Shown: positions 47,757 to 59,504 of the stretch, one piece after another | How positions within the stretch are numbered: the first letter of the stretch is position 1 | How the letters are laid out: each line of letters begins with the position of its first letter | Assembly (NCBI GenBank): GCA_020744425.1 | Contig: JAGMUV010000003.1 | Span: forward strand, 4,092,001 to 4,156,000 | DNA from: Dactylonectria macrodidyma | Taxonomy: Eukaryota; Ascomycota; Sordariomycetes; Hypocreales; Nectriaceae | Direction of reading: 5' to 3' | DNA: 64,000 bases | The notes under the pieces: model-generated | The model's input: only the letters and a program-made list of their open reading frames with translations | Told to the model about the DNA's origin: nothing | Databases searched by the model: none | Translations under genes and position numbers: made by a program

Positions 47757-49040
47757 GTTCTATGAGACAGTGGCTTTAATATCAAGGGCTGGCAAAATAT
47801 TAGCCATAAGGTTTGCAACCTTGAGTACCGGAAAGCGCCTATTGAGATTCTCGTTAGACAAAGTGAAAGAATAAGGCTGAACACACATATTAGCGGAGGC
47901 TTCATTTAGTTTTTTATTCTTCTATATGATCTTTTAGGATAATAACGAGGTTTGACAATGATTTAAAGCCACACCAACTGTCACTGAGACCAAAAGACCA
48001 GCAGTCTATTGTTCAGAGGACTGATGCAGTGATTCACTACAAACTTTGCAGTTGCTCTCATCCAGTAACGGGTTCATGGATCCACTGACTCACTGATTTA
48101 ACTACAGATTGATTTACTACGCGATGATTGACTGGTTGACAGCGAGTCTGAATAATAGTGCCTTGGATTGTCTTTTGGCCACAGATGATATAGTTGACAT
48201 GATGGAATTGAAGGTGAGTGACTGGTTCAGCCGGGCATCTACCCATCTGGGGAGATATGTGTGTGACAGTGAAGCAGATGGTAAAGGCCCAAAAATCTTG
48301 AGAAGCTTTACGTTGGCAATATCGTGTCGCCGGTTATGAGAGGGCTTGGGCACTAGGTACATAATACAGTTGTTCTTACCGTCGGCTTTTTTTGTTTAAG
48401 CTTTAGTCCTCCCTCTGGGTGTCTCCCCGAGGAGCTTTCCATCTTGAAGAAACTGGAAAAGCTTGATCGTTGGCAACTGTGCAAGGATTGGGGGTTGAAA
48501 AGGTTAAAATTGTGGAAGAAGAACATCCCCCTCGTGTTTTTCCCGCTTTGTGTCATTAACTTGCTCTCAATGGAGCGGACAGCAAATTGCCTAGAAAACT
48601 AAGTTGCTTATGAAGACAGTCGAGTCGTTGTGTTACGTCGCCGGTGCCTGCCACTTTGCTCAGAATTCGCTTGTGTCTAGGGGCGTCAGCTTCGGCACAT
48701 TCGGTGGCAGTACCATTTGCTGTCAGCCTCCTAATAAGTCTCTCGAGTGTTTATAAAATTAGTGACATAATTTCTCCGCGTTGTGGGATATGGAGCATCA
48801 ATGTTGACGTTGGAGTTGACCCCTCAGTTATGCTGATGAATCCGTCTTAAACACCCCGCATGTATCCGATGTCGTGATCGTTGTCTCCATCTGTCGTCAT
48901 CGCATGTCTTCGGCGATAATTACTAATGTTCAATCTGACAGTAGCTGCTTCACTTCTGATAAATAGACGTCCGTCCTCTGAAGCTTCAGCTCTTTTCTAA
49001 ACACAGTCTGACAAAGCGACATCCACACAATTAAGACAAG
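47757..49040. other. Gene-free region
   Basis: About 1.3 kb; short frames on both strands without family features. The right end supplies the promoter of the FMN monooxygenase gene. Confidence 0.4.
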
Positions 49041-50384
49041 ATGGCGGACTCTAAGCCTAATTCCAAGTCCCTGCACCTCACTGCGTTTATGCGACCAGTA
49101 AGCCTGCATACTGGCGCATGGAGATATCCTGGATCTTATCCCGATGCCAACTTTAACCTGGCGCACCTGCAATCGTTCATCAAAAAATTGGAAGACGCAA
49201 AGTTTGACGCCTTTTTTATGGCCGATCACTTGGCTGTCTTGAATATGCCGACTGAGGCACTCAAACGCAGCCACACCGTCACCTCTTTTGAACCCTTCAC
49301 GCTGCTGTCAGCACTTTCGGTTGTCACCAGCAAGATCGGCCTTGCAGCGACAGCATCTACTACTTATGACGAGCCATATCACATCGCTCGACGCTTCGCT
49401 TCTCTGGACCACATCAGTAATGGAAGAGCGGCGTGGAACATTGTCACAACCGGAAATCCCGAGTCTGCCAAAAACTTTGGCCTTGACGAGCACCTGGAGC
49501 ACAGTGAGCGATACAAAAGAGCTCGAGAGTTTTACGACGTAGTCACCGGCCTCTGGGACAGCTTCGCCGACGACGCATTTATTCGCGACCGCGAGAGTGG
49601 CATCTTCTTTGACCCGGAGAAGCTGCACGTGCTCAACCACGAAGGCGATGCACTCAAGGTGAAAGGACCGCTTAACATTGCGCGTCCTGTTCAGGGCTGG
49701 CCCGTCATCGTCCAGGCCGGGCAGTCGGAACCGGGAAAGCAGCTCGCTGCCGAAACGGCCGAAGCTGTCTTCTGCTCACCCAAGGACCTACAGGCCGCAA
49801 AGGCGCTGTATGCGGACATCAAGGGCAGAGCCGTAGCTGCTGGACGGGATCCCAATCATCTCAAGATCCTGCCCGCTGCTCTCATCGTGATTGGCGACAC
49901 TGTCGAAGAGGCACAGGCGAAGCGCCTGAAGCTGGACAGCCTGGTGCACTACGACAGCGCCATTGCCTCGCTGTCTATCAACCTAGGCACCGATGCATCC
50001 GCTTTCGACCCAGATGGGCCGCTGCCAGCAGACATTCCAGACACCAACGCGAGCAAGACCGGACGAGCTGGCGTCCTGAAGCTGGCCCAGGACGAAGGAT
50101 TGACGGTGAGGCAGCTCGCGCAGCGCTATGGAGGCTATGCTGGCTTGGCCTTTGTCGGCACGCCTGAGACAGTCGCCGAGGCCATGGAAACTTGGCTCGT
50201 GGAAGAAGGAGCAGATGGGTTCACCATTACTTTCCCCTTCTTACCGCAGGGCCTAGACGACGTCACTCTCCGTTTGGTCCCGGAGCTTCAGCGCCGAGGT
50301 ATCTTCCGTAAGGATTATGAGGGGACTACATTGCGAGAGCACCTTGGGCTTCCTCGACCTAAGAATCGTTTTTTTGAGGGGTGA
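49041..50384 (+). CDS. FMNH2-dependent monooxygenase, NtaA/SnaA/DszA family (luciferase-like)
   Basis: A single exon of 447 residues, the usual length. The start LHLTAFMRPVSLHTGAWRYP, the segment FMADHLAVL, the RRFASLDHISNGRAAWNIVT stretch and PVIVQAGQSEPGK are typical of the nitrilotriacetate/dibenzothiophene-sulfone monooxygenase group. These enzymes take reduced FMN from a partner reductase and open C-N or C-S bonds of small xenobiotics. The lack of introns and the strongly bacterial character of the family suggest old transfer from bacteria (inference). No reductase gene is next to it. Confidence 0.88.
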   Translation: MADSKPNSKSLHLTAFMRPVSLHTGAWRYPGSYPDANFNLAHLQSFIKKLEDAKFDAFFMADHLAVLNMPTEALKRSHTVTSFEPFTLLSALSVVTSKIGLAATASTTYDEPYHIARRFASLDHISNGRAAWNIVTTGNPESAKNFGLDEHLEHSERYKRAREFYDVVTGLWDSFADDAFIRDRESGIFFDPEKLHVLNHEGDALKVKGPLNIARPVQGWPVIVQAGQSEPGKQLAAETAEAVFCSPKDLQAAKALYADIKGRAVAAGRDPNHLKILPAALIVIGDTVEEAQAKRLKLDSLVHYDSAIASLSINLGTDASAFDPDGPLPADIPDTNASKTGRAGVLKLAQDEGLTVRQLAQRYGGYAGLAFVGTPETVAEAMETWLVEEGADGFTITFPFLPQGLDDVTLRLVPELQRRGIFRKDYEGTTLREHLGLPRPKNRFFEG

Positions 50385-52138
50385 AGAGAATAGGCACGTT
50401 TGTCACCAGCACGTCAAATTAGGCATCAATAAATGCATCATGATATACATTCCACATGTCAGCAGCCATATTTTCGCAACGGGCCATATTGCTAGCACTC
50501 ATGGCGGGGCAGATGACCTCTGGACGCGTATCTCTTATGAGCTGTGAAACAAGGCAGACACAGTCCGCTGGCTTGCAGTAGACTGGCATGGCTCTAAATC
50601 GGCGTCCAATAGAACATAGTCACTAAACTTACCGCTGGTTTAGCCATAGGGCTGATTGCAAGCCACAGTGAAGGCTTAGACCACCTAATAATATCATGAT
50701 TGAACTAAAGAAGTCGGCTTGGCTCTCAAAAGACGGCTCAACGTAAAGATCAAATTTGATTACAGTCGGGTTATCTGGAGCCGAGCGTGCATCGCTATGA
50801 TTTGTTCCTGGCCGACATTGACGACCTAAGGCTTCAGACGCCCTCTACATGCGGTACGTATGGATGTGAGACTAGGTACCTAGATATGGCCGTGCTGTTC
50901 GGGCCTCATCTACTCCGGCTCACCGGCCATAGCGATGCGCAACGAAAAGAAGAGGAATGCTAGGATTGAACTACAGACTTGTATTTAACTTTCCACGCAA
51001 AGTTAACAAGCTCCCCAGATATAGCAATCCCCATTAGACCAAATCCCATGTTGCTTTGCCGCGTGTCTCTTGGACGGAGGGTTTGGAACATGTCCTTGCT
51101 CATATGCCTTTCGTGCATTTGCTAGGATATACCCTACCACAGAGTTTGGCGACCAACGCGTTGCAAGATAAAAAGACAACCTCCACTCTCAGCCTTACTA
51201 GTAGCAGTATCATATTTTGACACATTAAAATATGATCATTCCTTGGGGTGTTCTGTAATTCAGGTCAGGTGACTTTGTACTATACCATATTGTTCCCAAG
51301 ACACACTTTGCACTGTTCATTGGGCACAAGCACCAGCTTTGGCCACACTGACGTCACAAATAATTATTCCAAAGCAGATTTCCAGAAGCTATCAGCTAGA
51401 ATCACGCTCACCAGTGTGTAGGGTTGACCCAAATATAGTTTACAAAGAGCTCGCAGTCGTGTGGAGCTCAAACGGTGTGATATACTTGGGGGACCTTCGA
51501 CGCACACCTCTATCGCGGTGCACACCTGTATACAATTAGTGTGAGGACGTTACGCCGTCGTCTGCAGGGAAAGATTCGCTTCAACAGTGAGTTAACAGAT
51601 GGTAATGTGCAGTTTTCACGGACCTGCAAATTGCGAAGCTAGCACGGAAATAAATTGCGCGTGCAGTGCAACTTCATGAGGCGTCCAATGGAAACTGGTC
51701 ACAAGTCACACTACCGGTTCAGCTGTGAGGCTGGACACAAGCCACGGCTGGGGGCTTGGGCCACCCAAGAATAGAAAGATACAAGTAGAACCGTTGCTTA
51801 AAACGCTACGACTAAGTGAGGGGTAATATCGGCAGCCTACTATGCGTTCTGTAGTTTGTTCCAGTCAGCTGGTGATGGTGACTGCCCTTCGCCCTCTTGA
51901 CCACGTAGTCAAGTGACGCGCAAAGCCGCGTTGACTGGCTGCCAGAATGTTAGAGAACGGGAGGATCTGGATGTGCAAAACACAGCCTTAAGCCAGTTTT
52001 TAAGCCTAAATATAGTCTAGGACTTTGATGTTAGCTACTCCGTGATACTGCGGCTATAAGTACAGCGAGTAACCTCAATGTCTGGTGAATAGTGGGAAAT
52101 CAGTTTTGCCATCCAAAGCATCACGAGTACGGTTGGCT
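50385..52138. other. Gene-free region with one inverted repeat
   Basis: About 1.75 kb with no convincing gene on either strand. It contains a 10-bp inverted repeat (listed) and AT-rich unique sequence. Confidence 0.45.
51209..51236. repeat. Perfect 10-bp inverted repeat, AT-rich
   Basis: ATCATATTTT, eight-base loop, AAAATATGAT. No neighbouring gene within 900 bases. Confidence 0.75.
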
Positions 52139-53746
52139 ATGCATCTAACTCAACTTTCCGCCTTTTTCGGCCTGTTGGCCGCAGCCGAGGCTTGTCTTTT
52201 GCCTGGCGAGACTGAAGACGGCCATGTCCCTCTCACACGCCGATCCAACTCGACAGGATCTACTATACGCATCAACGTTGGAGATCGCTTCAACGGCGGC
52301 ACCAAAGCGCCTCGAGGTCTGGGCTCGCAACCTGCAGGTACCAGAATCGAAAGCGTGATGAATGTCGCAGAGATTCAATCAGCCGTTCAAGGCCTCGTCA
52401 CCCAGTTCGGCATTAAATTGTTCACGGCTCCAGACCCGACAGCCCAGGGCGCGACCATGTTTGGGGGCAAGATCGGCAACGGCTTGGACTGCGATGAGGC
52501 GTTCCGCGTCTACTTGATGTCGGGAATCCATGCTCGTGAACGCGGCGGGCCGGATAATCTCATCTACTTCATCTCTGACCTCCTCTGGGCGCAGTTCCAA
52601 GGCACGGGGCTCACATATGGCGACATGACTTATACATACGAAGAAGTTTTGACTGCCTTGTCGACCGGCATCGTCTTCATGCCTCTCATCAACCCCGATG
52701 GAGTCGCATATGACCAGGCCACGAATTCCTGCTGGCGCAAGAACCGCAACCCGAGCGGCGCCGTCGATTTGAATCGCAACTTTGACTTCCTTTGGGACTT
52801 TGAGACGGACTTTGCGCCTGGGCAACCCATTACCCTCGCCTCTTCGAATCCAAATCACGATACGTACCACGGACAGAGCGCGTTTTCTGAGGCGGAGACT
52901 CGAAATGTCAAATGGGTCATGGACCAGTTCAAAAACCTCCGCTGGTTCGTCGACTTGCATTCCTTTGCTGGCTTGGTGCTCTATCCATGGGGGGACGACA
53001 CCAACCAGGCGCTTAACACGAATCAAGCATTCACAAACGGGGCTTACGGCGGCAAGCGTGGTGTGATCCCAGACGAGTCTGGGCTCGAGTACAAGGAATA
53101 CATCACCTATCCCGACTGGGATGCCGCCATCATCGCAGCAACCAAGGTGGCCGTGGGCATGCAAGGCGCCACAAACAGACACTACGACGCCCGCCAGTCA
53201 GCCTACCTGTACCCTACCTCAGGCACATCCACCGACTATGCTTTTTCCCGAAGCTTGGCTGACAGCAACCTCAACAAGCTTTACGGCTTCACCATAGAGT
53301 TCGGCTTCGAGGGCCCCGGCAGCTGCCCCTTCTACCCCTCAGTCGACCAGTTCCAGCAGAGCATTCTGGAGACTGGCGCCGGTTTCATGGAGTTCCTCCT
53401 CACAGCTGCGCGCCAGGGCCTTGGAAGCCCTCGCGAATGCCCTTCAAGCGGTGCGAGCTGCGCGACAACGTGTGTGCCGGGTGAGTGCGGTGGGCGAGCC
53501 ACCTGCGAGTACTTTAACCCGCAAGACGGAGCGCCGAGTTTCGGAAATAGCTACTGCTTCTGCCAGGCTGGATACAAGGCTACGGGCATTGCGGACACAG
53601 ATACCAGCAAACAGTATCATTTGTCGTGGGTGAATGACAATGGTGATCAGACTCATCGCGTCTTAGTCAATCCGGGCCAGGACTGCTGGGATGTCTGCGG
53701 AGATAACCTGTGCAGCGAGGTTCCGCTGAAAGACAGTTGTCGCTGA
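52139..53746 (+). CDS. Secreted M14 zinc carboxypeptidase with C-terminal Cys-rich extension
   Basis: A single exon of 535 residues. A signal peptide spans about 1-18. A short pro-like region ends near RR (34-35). Zinc ligands are His131 and Glu134 (SGIHARERG) and His274 (VDLHSF); the catalytic Glu is near 387 (FTIEFGFEG). DLNRNFDF and the substrate-side residues fit the A/B-type carboxypeptidases. After the domain, residues 440-535 form a Cys-rich tail with about 14 Cys (EGF-like spacing CVPGECGGRATCEYF), which is not part of the classic fold and may bind a surface. It releases C-terminal amino acids outside the cell. Confidence 0.88.
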   Translation: MHLTQLSAFFGLLAAAEACLLPGETEDGHVPLTRRSNSTGSTIRINVGDRFNGGTKAPRGLGSQPAGTRIESVMNVAEIQSAVQGLVTQFGIKLFTAPDPTAQGATMFGGKIGNGLDCDEAFRVYLMSGIHARERGGPDNLIYFISDLLWAQFQGTGLTYGDMTYTYEEVLTALSTGIVFMPLINPDGVAYDQATNSCWRKNRNPSGAVDLNRNFDFLWDFETDFAPGQPITLASSNPNHDTYHGQSAFSEAETRNVKWVMDQFKNLRWFVDLHSFAGLVLYPWGDDTNQALNTNQAFTNGAYGGKRGVIPDESGLEYKEYITYPDWDAAIIAATKVAVGMQGATNRHYDARQSAYLYPTSGTSTDYAFSRSLADSNLNKLYGFTIEFGFEGPGSCPFYPSVDQFQQSILETGAGFMEFLLTAARQGLGSPRECPSSGASCATTCVPGECGGRATCEYFNPQDGAPSFGNSYCFCQAGYKATGIADTDTSKQYHLSWVNDNGDQTHRVLVNPGQDCWDVCGDNLCSEVPLKDSCR

Positions 53747-53822
53747 TCTAGGTGATGGGAATGGCAGTGAGAAGATATCCATATACATTGTTTTTGTTTC
53801 TAGTTTTCTATCTTGAGAACCT

Positions 53823-54870
53823 TTACTTTGCATCTCTCTCCTTGCACGCATCCGAGAAAAAGTCTAGACCCGCCTCCGTCCGAATAGCTCCAAACATGGA
53901 ACTGCTATCAAGAGGTCTCTCCGGTTGCAAAGTCCTCGCGGTCTCCATATGCTTCAGTGCCAGCTCACTAACCTCCAGCTTAGTTCCCGCATCCGCGGCA
54001 CACTTCAAAGCATGCTTGCCATCCTTGATAGCCAGCTGCACATCGAAACCAGCCTTTTCTGAGAGCGGGGGCGCGTACGCCCCCGTCGTGATACGTTTTG
54101 AGTAGCTCTCTAGTGTCGGGCCAAACATGTCGGCAATCATAGTCTCAAGCACCTGGGAGCCAAGCCCCGTCTTCTCGGCGAAGACGTGGGCTTCGGAGAG
54201 CACCTCCATGAACGACACGACGCAGATGTTTCCGGCGATCTTGAGAAGGCTCGACTTGGACACATCAGTCCCCATGGGAATGACTGATCGCCCCATGACA
54301 CCGTTGAGGTAAGGCTCGATCCTTTTCATGGCCGAGGTCGGGCCAGCAGCGACGAAGATGAGTTTTCCCGCCGCTGCCATAGGGGATGCTCCAAAAACCG
54401 GCGCTATATCAAATCAGCGGCAAGCGCTTAGAAGAGATTTGAGAATTTACCTGCTACAAACTCGCCGCCAGCTTCTGTGATTTGATTTCCCACAGCCTTT
54501 GAGGTGTCTGGGTGGACGGTCGAGCAATCCACGTACACCTTGCCCTTCAAGCTACCAGACGCGACGATGCTCCGCGCTGTGTCTTGCAAAACTTGATCAT
54601 TACTTACCTATTAAGAAATGAATAAGAAGCACATCCCAGCTCAAGGGGAGGACTCACGCATGAGAAAATAATGTCGGATTTACTCGCCAGCTCCTCCACG
54701 GTATCGATAGGAACCGCGCCGCCCTCCTTCAGCGCCTCGCCTCGAGACATGGTGCGGTTCGTATACAGCAGTCCAGGTGCACCCGAAGAAGCCAGGTGCG
54801 CTTGGAGGTTGCGCGACATGCCGATACCCATCGACCCGAGCCCGATCCAGCCGAGTTGCGCGTGCGACAT
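53823..54870 (-). CDS. 3-hydroxyisobutyrate dehydrogenase-like (beta-hydroxyacid dehydrogenase)
   Basis: Three exons (54870-54658, 54607-54451, 54403-53823) with 50- and 47-nt introns give 316 residues. The NAD(P) loop GWIGLGSMGIGM starts at residue 7; VDCSTVHPDTS and the GA-P motif (APVFGASPMAA) line the active site; the catalytic Lys is in SSLLKIAGN. These enzymes oxidise 3-hydroxyisobutyrate, tartronate semialdehyde or succinic semialdehyde-type substrates. The exact one is not readable. It ends 77 bases after the carboxypeptidase, tail to tail. Confidence 0.88.
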
Positions 54871-55334
54871 AGTTGCTGTGCGTGGGTTGTGGTTGTGGTT
54901 GCGAGGCTATTCCGATCGAGTTGTACAATAGTTATCAAGTTGTATCGTAGATGTGCTTGGTTTCTTAGATCCGACTGTAGATCGAATGCACAAGCATGCT
55001 TTGCGGCTCCTTCGCGTTATCTAGTCAAGTCGTCCTCTCAACCACGATGCAACCATCATGTTGGGCTCCGCAGATCGCTGGTGGAGCTCCATCTCTGGCG
55101 ATTTCAAGCTGCCGGCATCGCTACCAGTTACGACGCTAACCAGATCACTCTCCGCAGATCGGGTGGGGTCTTGGATCTCAATTCCCATGAGCTCCTCCGA
55201 GGGGAACATCACAGCAAGCGGGAGCAGTATGTGACGAAAAGGGACTTAATAACCAAAGTTTCTTCTTCGACGTGTTCTCTCACAGCTTGCCTGCTACTCC
55301 CATCCACAATAGCCCGCACAGAATTATACCAACC
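54871..55334. promoter_or_regulatory. Divergent promoter region (dehydrogenase / GST)
   Basis: About 460 bases between two divergent genes. No distinct sites recognised. Confidence 0.4.
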
Positions 55335-56280
55335 ATGTCTTTCGGAAAGCTCTACTGGTACCCCAAGGCGCCTCGGGCCACCATGTGCCTATACATTGCC
55401 GAATACAACAAGTAAGAACGCCCCGCCGCCGCCCTGCATCTCGCCCCAATACTAACCAAGTTCCAGGCTAGATATCGAGTATGTGGAGGCGTGGCCAATC
55501 AAGGTGGACGCGAGCAAGGGCGGAGTGGGCGAAGACTTCTGTATGCATCCACTACCCGCTGTATCGCCCATTACTAACAGTTGAATCATAGTGTCTAAAT
55601 TCCCTCCCGGCAAGGTCCCGGCTCTAGAGCGTCCCGATGGGTTTACACTGTTTGAGTGCATCCCTGTCTCCGTATACTGTACGCCCCCACTCGAACATGG
55701 TGATGATGGCTGCTGACTGTTAACCTAGTGGCGAAGCAGGATCCCAACACCAAGCTGCTGGGATCATCTCTTGAAGAGGAAGCTACAGCTTTGAAGTGAG
55801 CAGAAATCTTTTATCTACAGGATTGTTTGGGTCACTCTTTGATCTGACACGACTTCAGATGGGCATCTTTTGCCAACAGCGAACTGCTTCCTCCGATCAT
55901 GGCCTGGATCAACCCCGTTATCGGCAAATCGCCTTCATCCCCAGAAATCCTTGCTACCGCTGAGAAGAACAGCGAGGCCATGGTGAGCGTTGTCGAGAGG
56001 GCTCTTGCCGGGAAGAAGTACCTTGTGGGCGAGACCTTGACCCTTGCCGATCTCTTTGTTGTCGCCGCCATCTCCCGGGGATACCAATTTGTAAGTCCCC
56101 CACTTGAGGTTCCAAGCACTGGTTAGTGTGCAATTTGAATGACGTTTGCTAATTCAGTTCTAGGTATTCACGAAGAAGTGGGCGGCGGCTCATCCCGCTA
56201 TTCATGAGTGGTGGTTAAGGTTAAAGAGCGAGGATATCTGGAAGAAGATTGATGGCGAGCCTGTGGTCCTTGATGATTGA
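55335..56280 (+). CDS. Glutathione S-transferase, eEF1B-gamma N-domain type
   Basis: Six exons (55335-55411, 55467-55540, 55592-55678, 55729-55795, 55859-56090, 56164-56280) give 217 residues. The thioredoxin-like half (KLYWYPKAPRATMCLYIAEY, FPPGKVPALERPDGF with the cis-Pro) and the helical half (YLVGETLTLADLFVVAAI) are complete. It has the same domain order as the N-terminus of eEF1B-gamma but stops before the gamma-specific C-domain. No obvious Ser/Cys nucleophile is visible near the start. Likely a detoxification or redox enzyme of the cytosol. Exons are as short as 67 bases, so most of it is invisible to ORF finding. Confidence 0.85.
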
Positions 56281-56808
56281 GAAATGGCAGCTGCAAATTT
56301 CTATAAATAGAACATAAATGAAACTTGCGACTCACTTAAATATTTAACGCATCCTCAACGCCTTGTTAATAGTTATCTTGTATCCTCACTTACGTGAGGA
56401 TTCAAGGTTTGGATTATGGAATCTGCTCAATGTTGAGAGATTTTATTCATTTTATTCTAATGCAAGTTGATGTAAACCACCTAAAAAGTCAGATAGACTA
56501 CTCTCATTTTAACATGACCAAAATTATTATTTTTCATAGACACGCAGGTCGATTAAGGAAGCCTAGAAAACTCAGGTTGTTCTGTGGTGAGCTTACCCTA
56601 GAGGTCTTGGAATATTTCACCAAGACCGTGTTATTTGACTCAACGTAACAAAACCATCCTTGTTGAGTGTTCATGTGGTGATGGAACACCAAAACTTTAT
56701 AATACACATCTCATATTGTGAGTCTTAGTACTCATTGGGCCATGTCATCGCTGGAGTTATTATGCGACAAGATCTATCGTCGTGATTCGGCTCATACTGG
56801 CTCCCATT
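56281..56808. other. Convergent 3' intergenic region
   Basis: AT-rich spacer of about 530 bases between the GST and the DapA-family gene; no gene recognised. Confidence 0.45.
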
Positions 56809-57802
56809 TTACAGTGAGTTTTCTAGGTCCACTAGCCCCCTCAAAACAACATCCTTTTGTCCCTCAAACTGAGCGCTCGCCACCAGACCTAGTGGTCGTC
56901 TGCTTCGTCCTCCACCATAGCCGTAATACCTATCTAATGCTGCCTTCAACCCCGCGACGCCTAGCTGCACCAGCACCCAGTCCGCCTGGCTGAGGCGCGT
57001 CTGCAGCTCCTGGGCCTCGCTAATCTTACCCTCGTCGAACAGCTTCAAAAGGCGAACATGCACAGCAGGCGCCAGGTTCGCGGCCGCGGCGATGACACCA
57101 TTGGAGCCGGCGACGAGGCCGTGCAGGAAGAAGTCGGACTTTCCGGCAAAGGCGGCGAAGGGTTTACGGGTGCGCTGGTCGTGGGCCACGCGGTGCAGCT
57201 TGCCCAGGTTGCCGCAGGTGAGCTTGCAGCCAACGATGTTGGCGTTGGTCGCTGAGAGCTCGGCGATGACGTCTGAGTCGAGGTCGATGCCGGATGTTAC
57301 GGCGGGAAAGTTGTATAAGAGGATGGGGAGTGGTGATGCCTTTGCGACATCGTCGAAGAACTTGAAGACGACGGGCTTTTGCATTGCCCCAGCTGGTACG
57401 GGTGTTAGTTCGGGATGGGTGTACCATGTTCAGACGAAATGACTACTTACTCCAATAGCTGGGAGCCAAGACCAGAGCATAATCAGCCCCAGCCTGCTTC
57501 GCCTCCTCACACAGCTGGATAGTCTCTCTTGTGCTCTGCGCACCACAGCCGGCAATGATGACAGCGCCGGGAATGCCACTCTCCTTGAGCACCGCAGACG
57601 CCGTGGCGATGACCTCCTGGCGCTCCGAGTGTAGTAGATGAGGAGCCTCTCCGTTGGAACCCTGAATGACCAGGCCAGCGACACCGGCTTTGGCCAGGCG
57701 CGTGACGTGGGCCTCGAGGGCTTCAAAGTCGAGCGTCTCGTCTTGGTGGAAGAAGGCGACGACGGGGGCGTAGACGCCTCGAGGGGGACATGTTGGAGCC
57801 AT
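56809..57802 (-). CDS. Dihydrodipicolinate synthase/DapA-family aldolase
   Basis: Two exons (57802-57451, 57392-56809) with a 58-nt intron give 311 residues, the normal length for this TIM-barrel family. Residues of the active site are visible: GSNGEAPHLLHSER, the Tyr144 loop (LLYNFP) and the Schiff-base Lys174 (GCKLTCG). Fungi do not make lysine by the diaminopimelate route, so the fungal members act on other substrates, such as 2-keto-3-deoxy sugar acids or 4-hydroxy-2-oxoglutarate. It is divergent from the aminotransferase gene and could form a pathway with it. Confidence 0.88.
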
Positions 57803-58180
57803 GATTGGTGTGGGAATTATGCTAGAAAACTGAGTAATTAGACGAATTGATTGGTATAATAATGAAAAGACGATAACTTGTGAGCTCAGTGCAAGCAGCG
57901 GTTGCTTCATCTTTTCTATCTCATGGCCAGCTCGGAGACGAGCCGACACCAAACCCACCAAGATGCCTGTACTCCGCCTGGCGGAGCACCACATGTCCTC
58001 CGAGGAATTCGGATTGACCGCCGACCTACTAAAACGAATCGTCAGCTTGGTGACACAAGAACGGACGCGAACCCCACGTAATTATTGGCGTTGGCTCAGA
58101 GTACTCTCGAGACGAGACACTTCATATTTTTGTTTCTGCTATCTAGTTACCCAATTTCGACTGTTATTCATCAACTCACC
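57803..58180. promoter_or_regulatory. Short divergent promoter (aldolase / aminotransferase)
   Basis: A 378-base region between two divergent start codons, so the two genes are candidates for joint control. Confidence 0.5.
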
Positions 58181-59504
58181 ATGGCCGCACCATCAGTCTT
58201 CTCCAACGGGGTATTCGTCCCCCCGGACAGCATCTTTGATGTGACGAGGCGATATGTCAGCGACGATTTCACAGACAAGGTCAATCTGGGCCAGGGAACG
58301 TATCGCGACGAGAACGGGCAGCCGTGGGTGCTGCCCTCGGTGCGCATGGCCAAAGAGGGTCTTCTCGATGCAGGCCATGAGTATCTCCCCATCGCAGGGC
58401 TGCCGCAGTTCCGAGACGCTGCCGTGAGGCTCGTATTTCACGGGACAAAGGCGCTTGAAGAGAATAGGGTATGTTTTACGGTAATCTAGAGTTGCATGTT
58501 GAAAATACTGACATTCCCACGGGTGGCTTCGTGCCAGTCCGTGTCCGGCACAGGCGCCCTCTTGCTCGCGGGCCTGACGATGAAAAAGGCCGGATGCAGT
58601 GCGAAAACCGTCTATATCACGGATCCGACCTGGTCCAACCACGGCCTGCTCTTCAGCTCCATCGGCTTCGACGTTAAGACGCTGCCCTACTACAAAGAAG
58701 GAAGCTTTGACTTTGAGCGCTATGTCGAGGCGCTGCAGGCTGCAGAGGATGAGTCCGCGCTGGTTCTACACGCCTGTGCGCACAATCCAACGGGTTGCGA
58801 TCCGTCCCGCGAGCAGTGGAGGAAGATCGGAGAGATTGTTAAGCAAAAGAGGATTTTTCCCATTTTCGACTCTGCTTATTTGGGCTTCAACTCGGGCTCC
58901 GTCGACGAAGATGCGTGGGCCATCAGGTACTTCGTCGAGGATCTGGGCCTTGAAGCCTGCGTCTGCATGTCCTTTGCTAAGAGCATGGGCTTATACGGCG
59001 AGCGTGTTGGACTGACAGCCATGGTGGCCAGCTCGGAAGATGCAGCGCGCACTGTTGGGTCCATCCTGGCTAATTCGCAGCGAGCCACCATTTCCAACCC
59101 TCCTGTTTATGGCGCACGTATCGCTGCTAAAGTCTTAGATACGCCAGCGATTGCTGAACAGTGGAAGAAGGATCTGGTTACCATGTCGTCCCGCATCCTG
59201 GCCATGCGACGGAGGTTGTTTGAAGAGCTACAGGCTCTCCAGACGCCCGGGGATTGGTCTCACATCATCAGCCAGTCTGGCATGTTTGGATACATGGGAA
59301 TCAGTCCATCTCAGATCAGTCATCTCGAGAGTATGTTCTCCCATTTTTTCCTATTTCTATACTGCAAGCTAATGATATGCGCCCGTAGCAAAGTACCATA
59401 TTTACATGGCGGATACGTCGAGGATCTCCATTGCGGGGTTGAATGAGGGCAATGTTAAGTACGTTGCTAAAGCATTAGATGATACGGTACGGACAATCGT
59501 TTGA
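58181..59504 (+). CDS. Aspartate aminotransferase (PLP fold type I)
   Basis: Three exons (58181-58468, 58538-59330, 59389-59504) give 398 residues. Seen motifs: NLGQGTYRDENGQPWVLPSV at the start, SGTGALLL, HACAHNPTGCDP, FDSAYLGF with the pyridine-binding Asp near 207, and the PLP Lys near 244 in SFAKSMGLYGERVG. The third exon, which the main frame lacks, gives ADTSRISIAGLN with the substrate-binding Arg near the end. The protein interconverts aspartate/2-oxoglutarate with oxaloacetate/glutamate. No clear targeting sequence, so likely cytosolic. It may be a cluster-specific copy. Intron 1's donor has a second possible site 15 bases on, also in phase. Confidence 0.87.

Noticed and set aside
52085..52138. 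Longer start for the M14 carboxypeptidase
   Set aside because: It opens with GTG and would place 18 polar residues before the signal peptide; ATG at 52139 gives a normal signal peptide.
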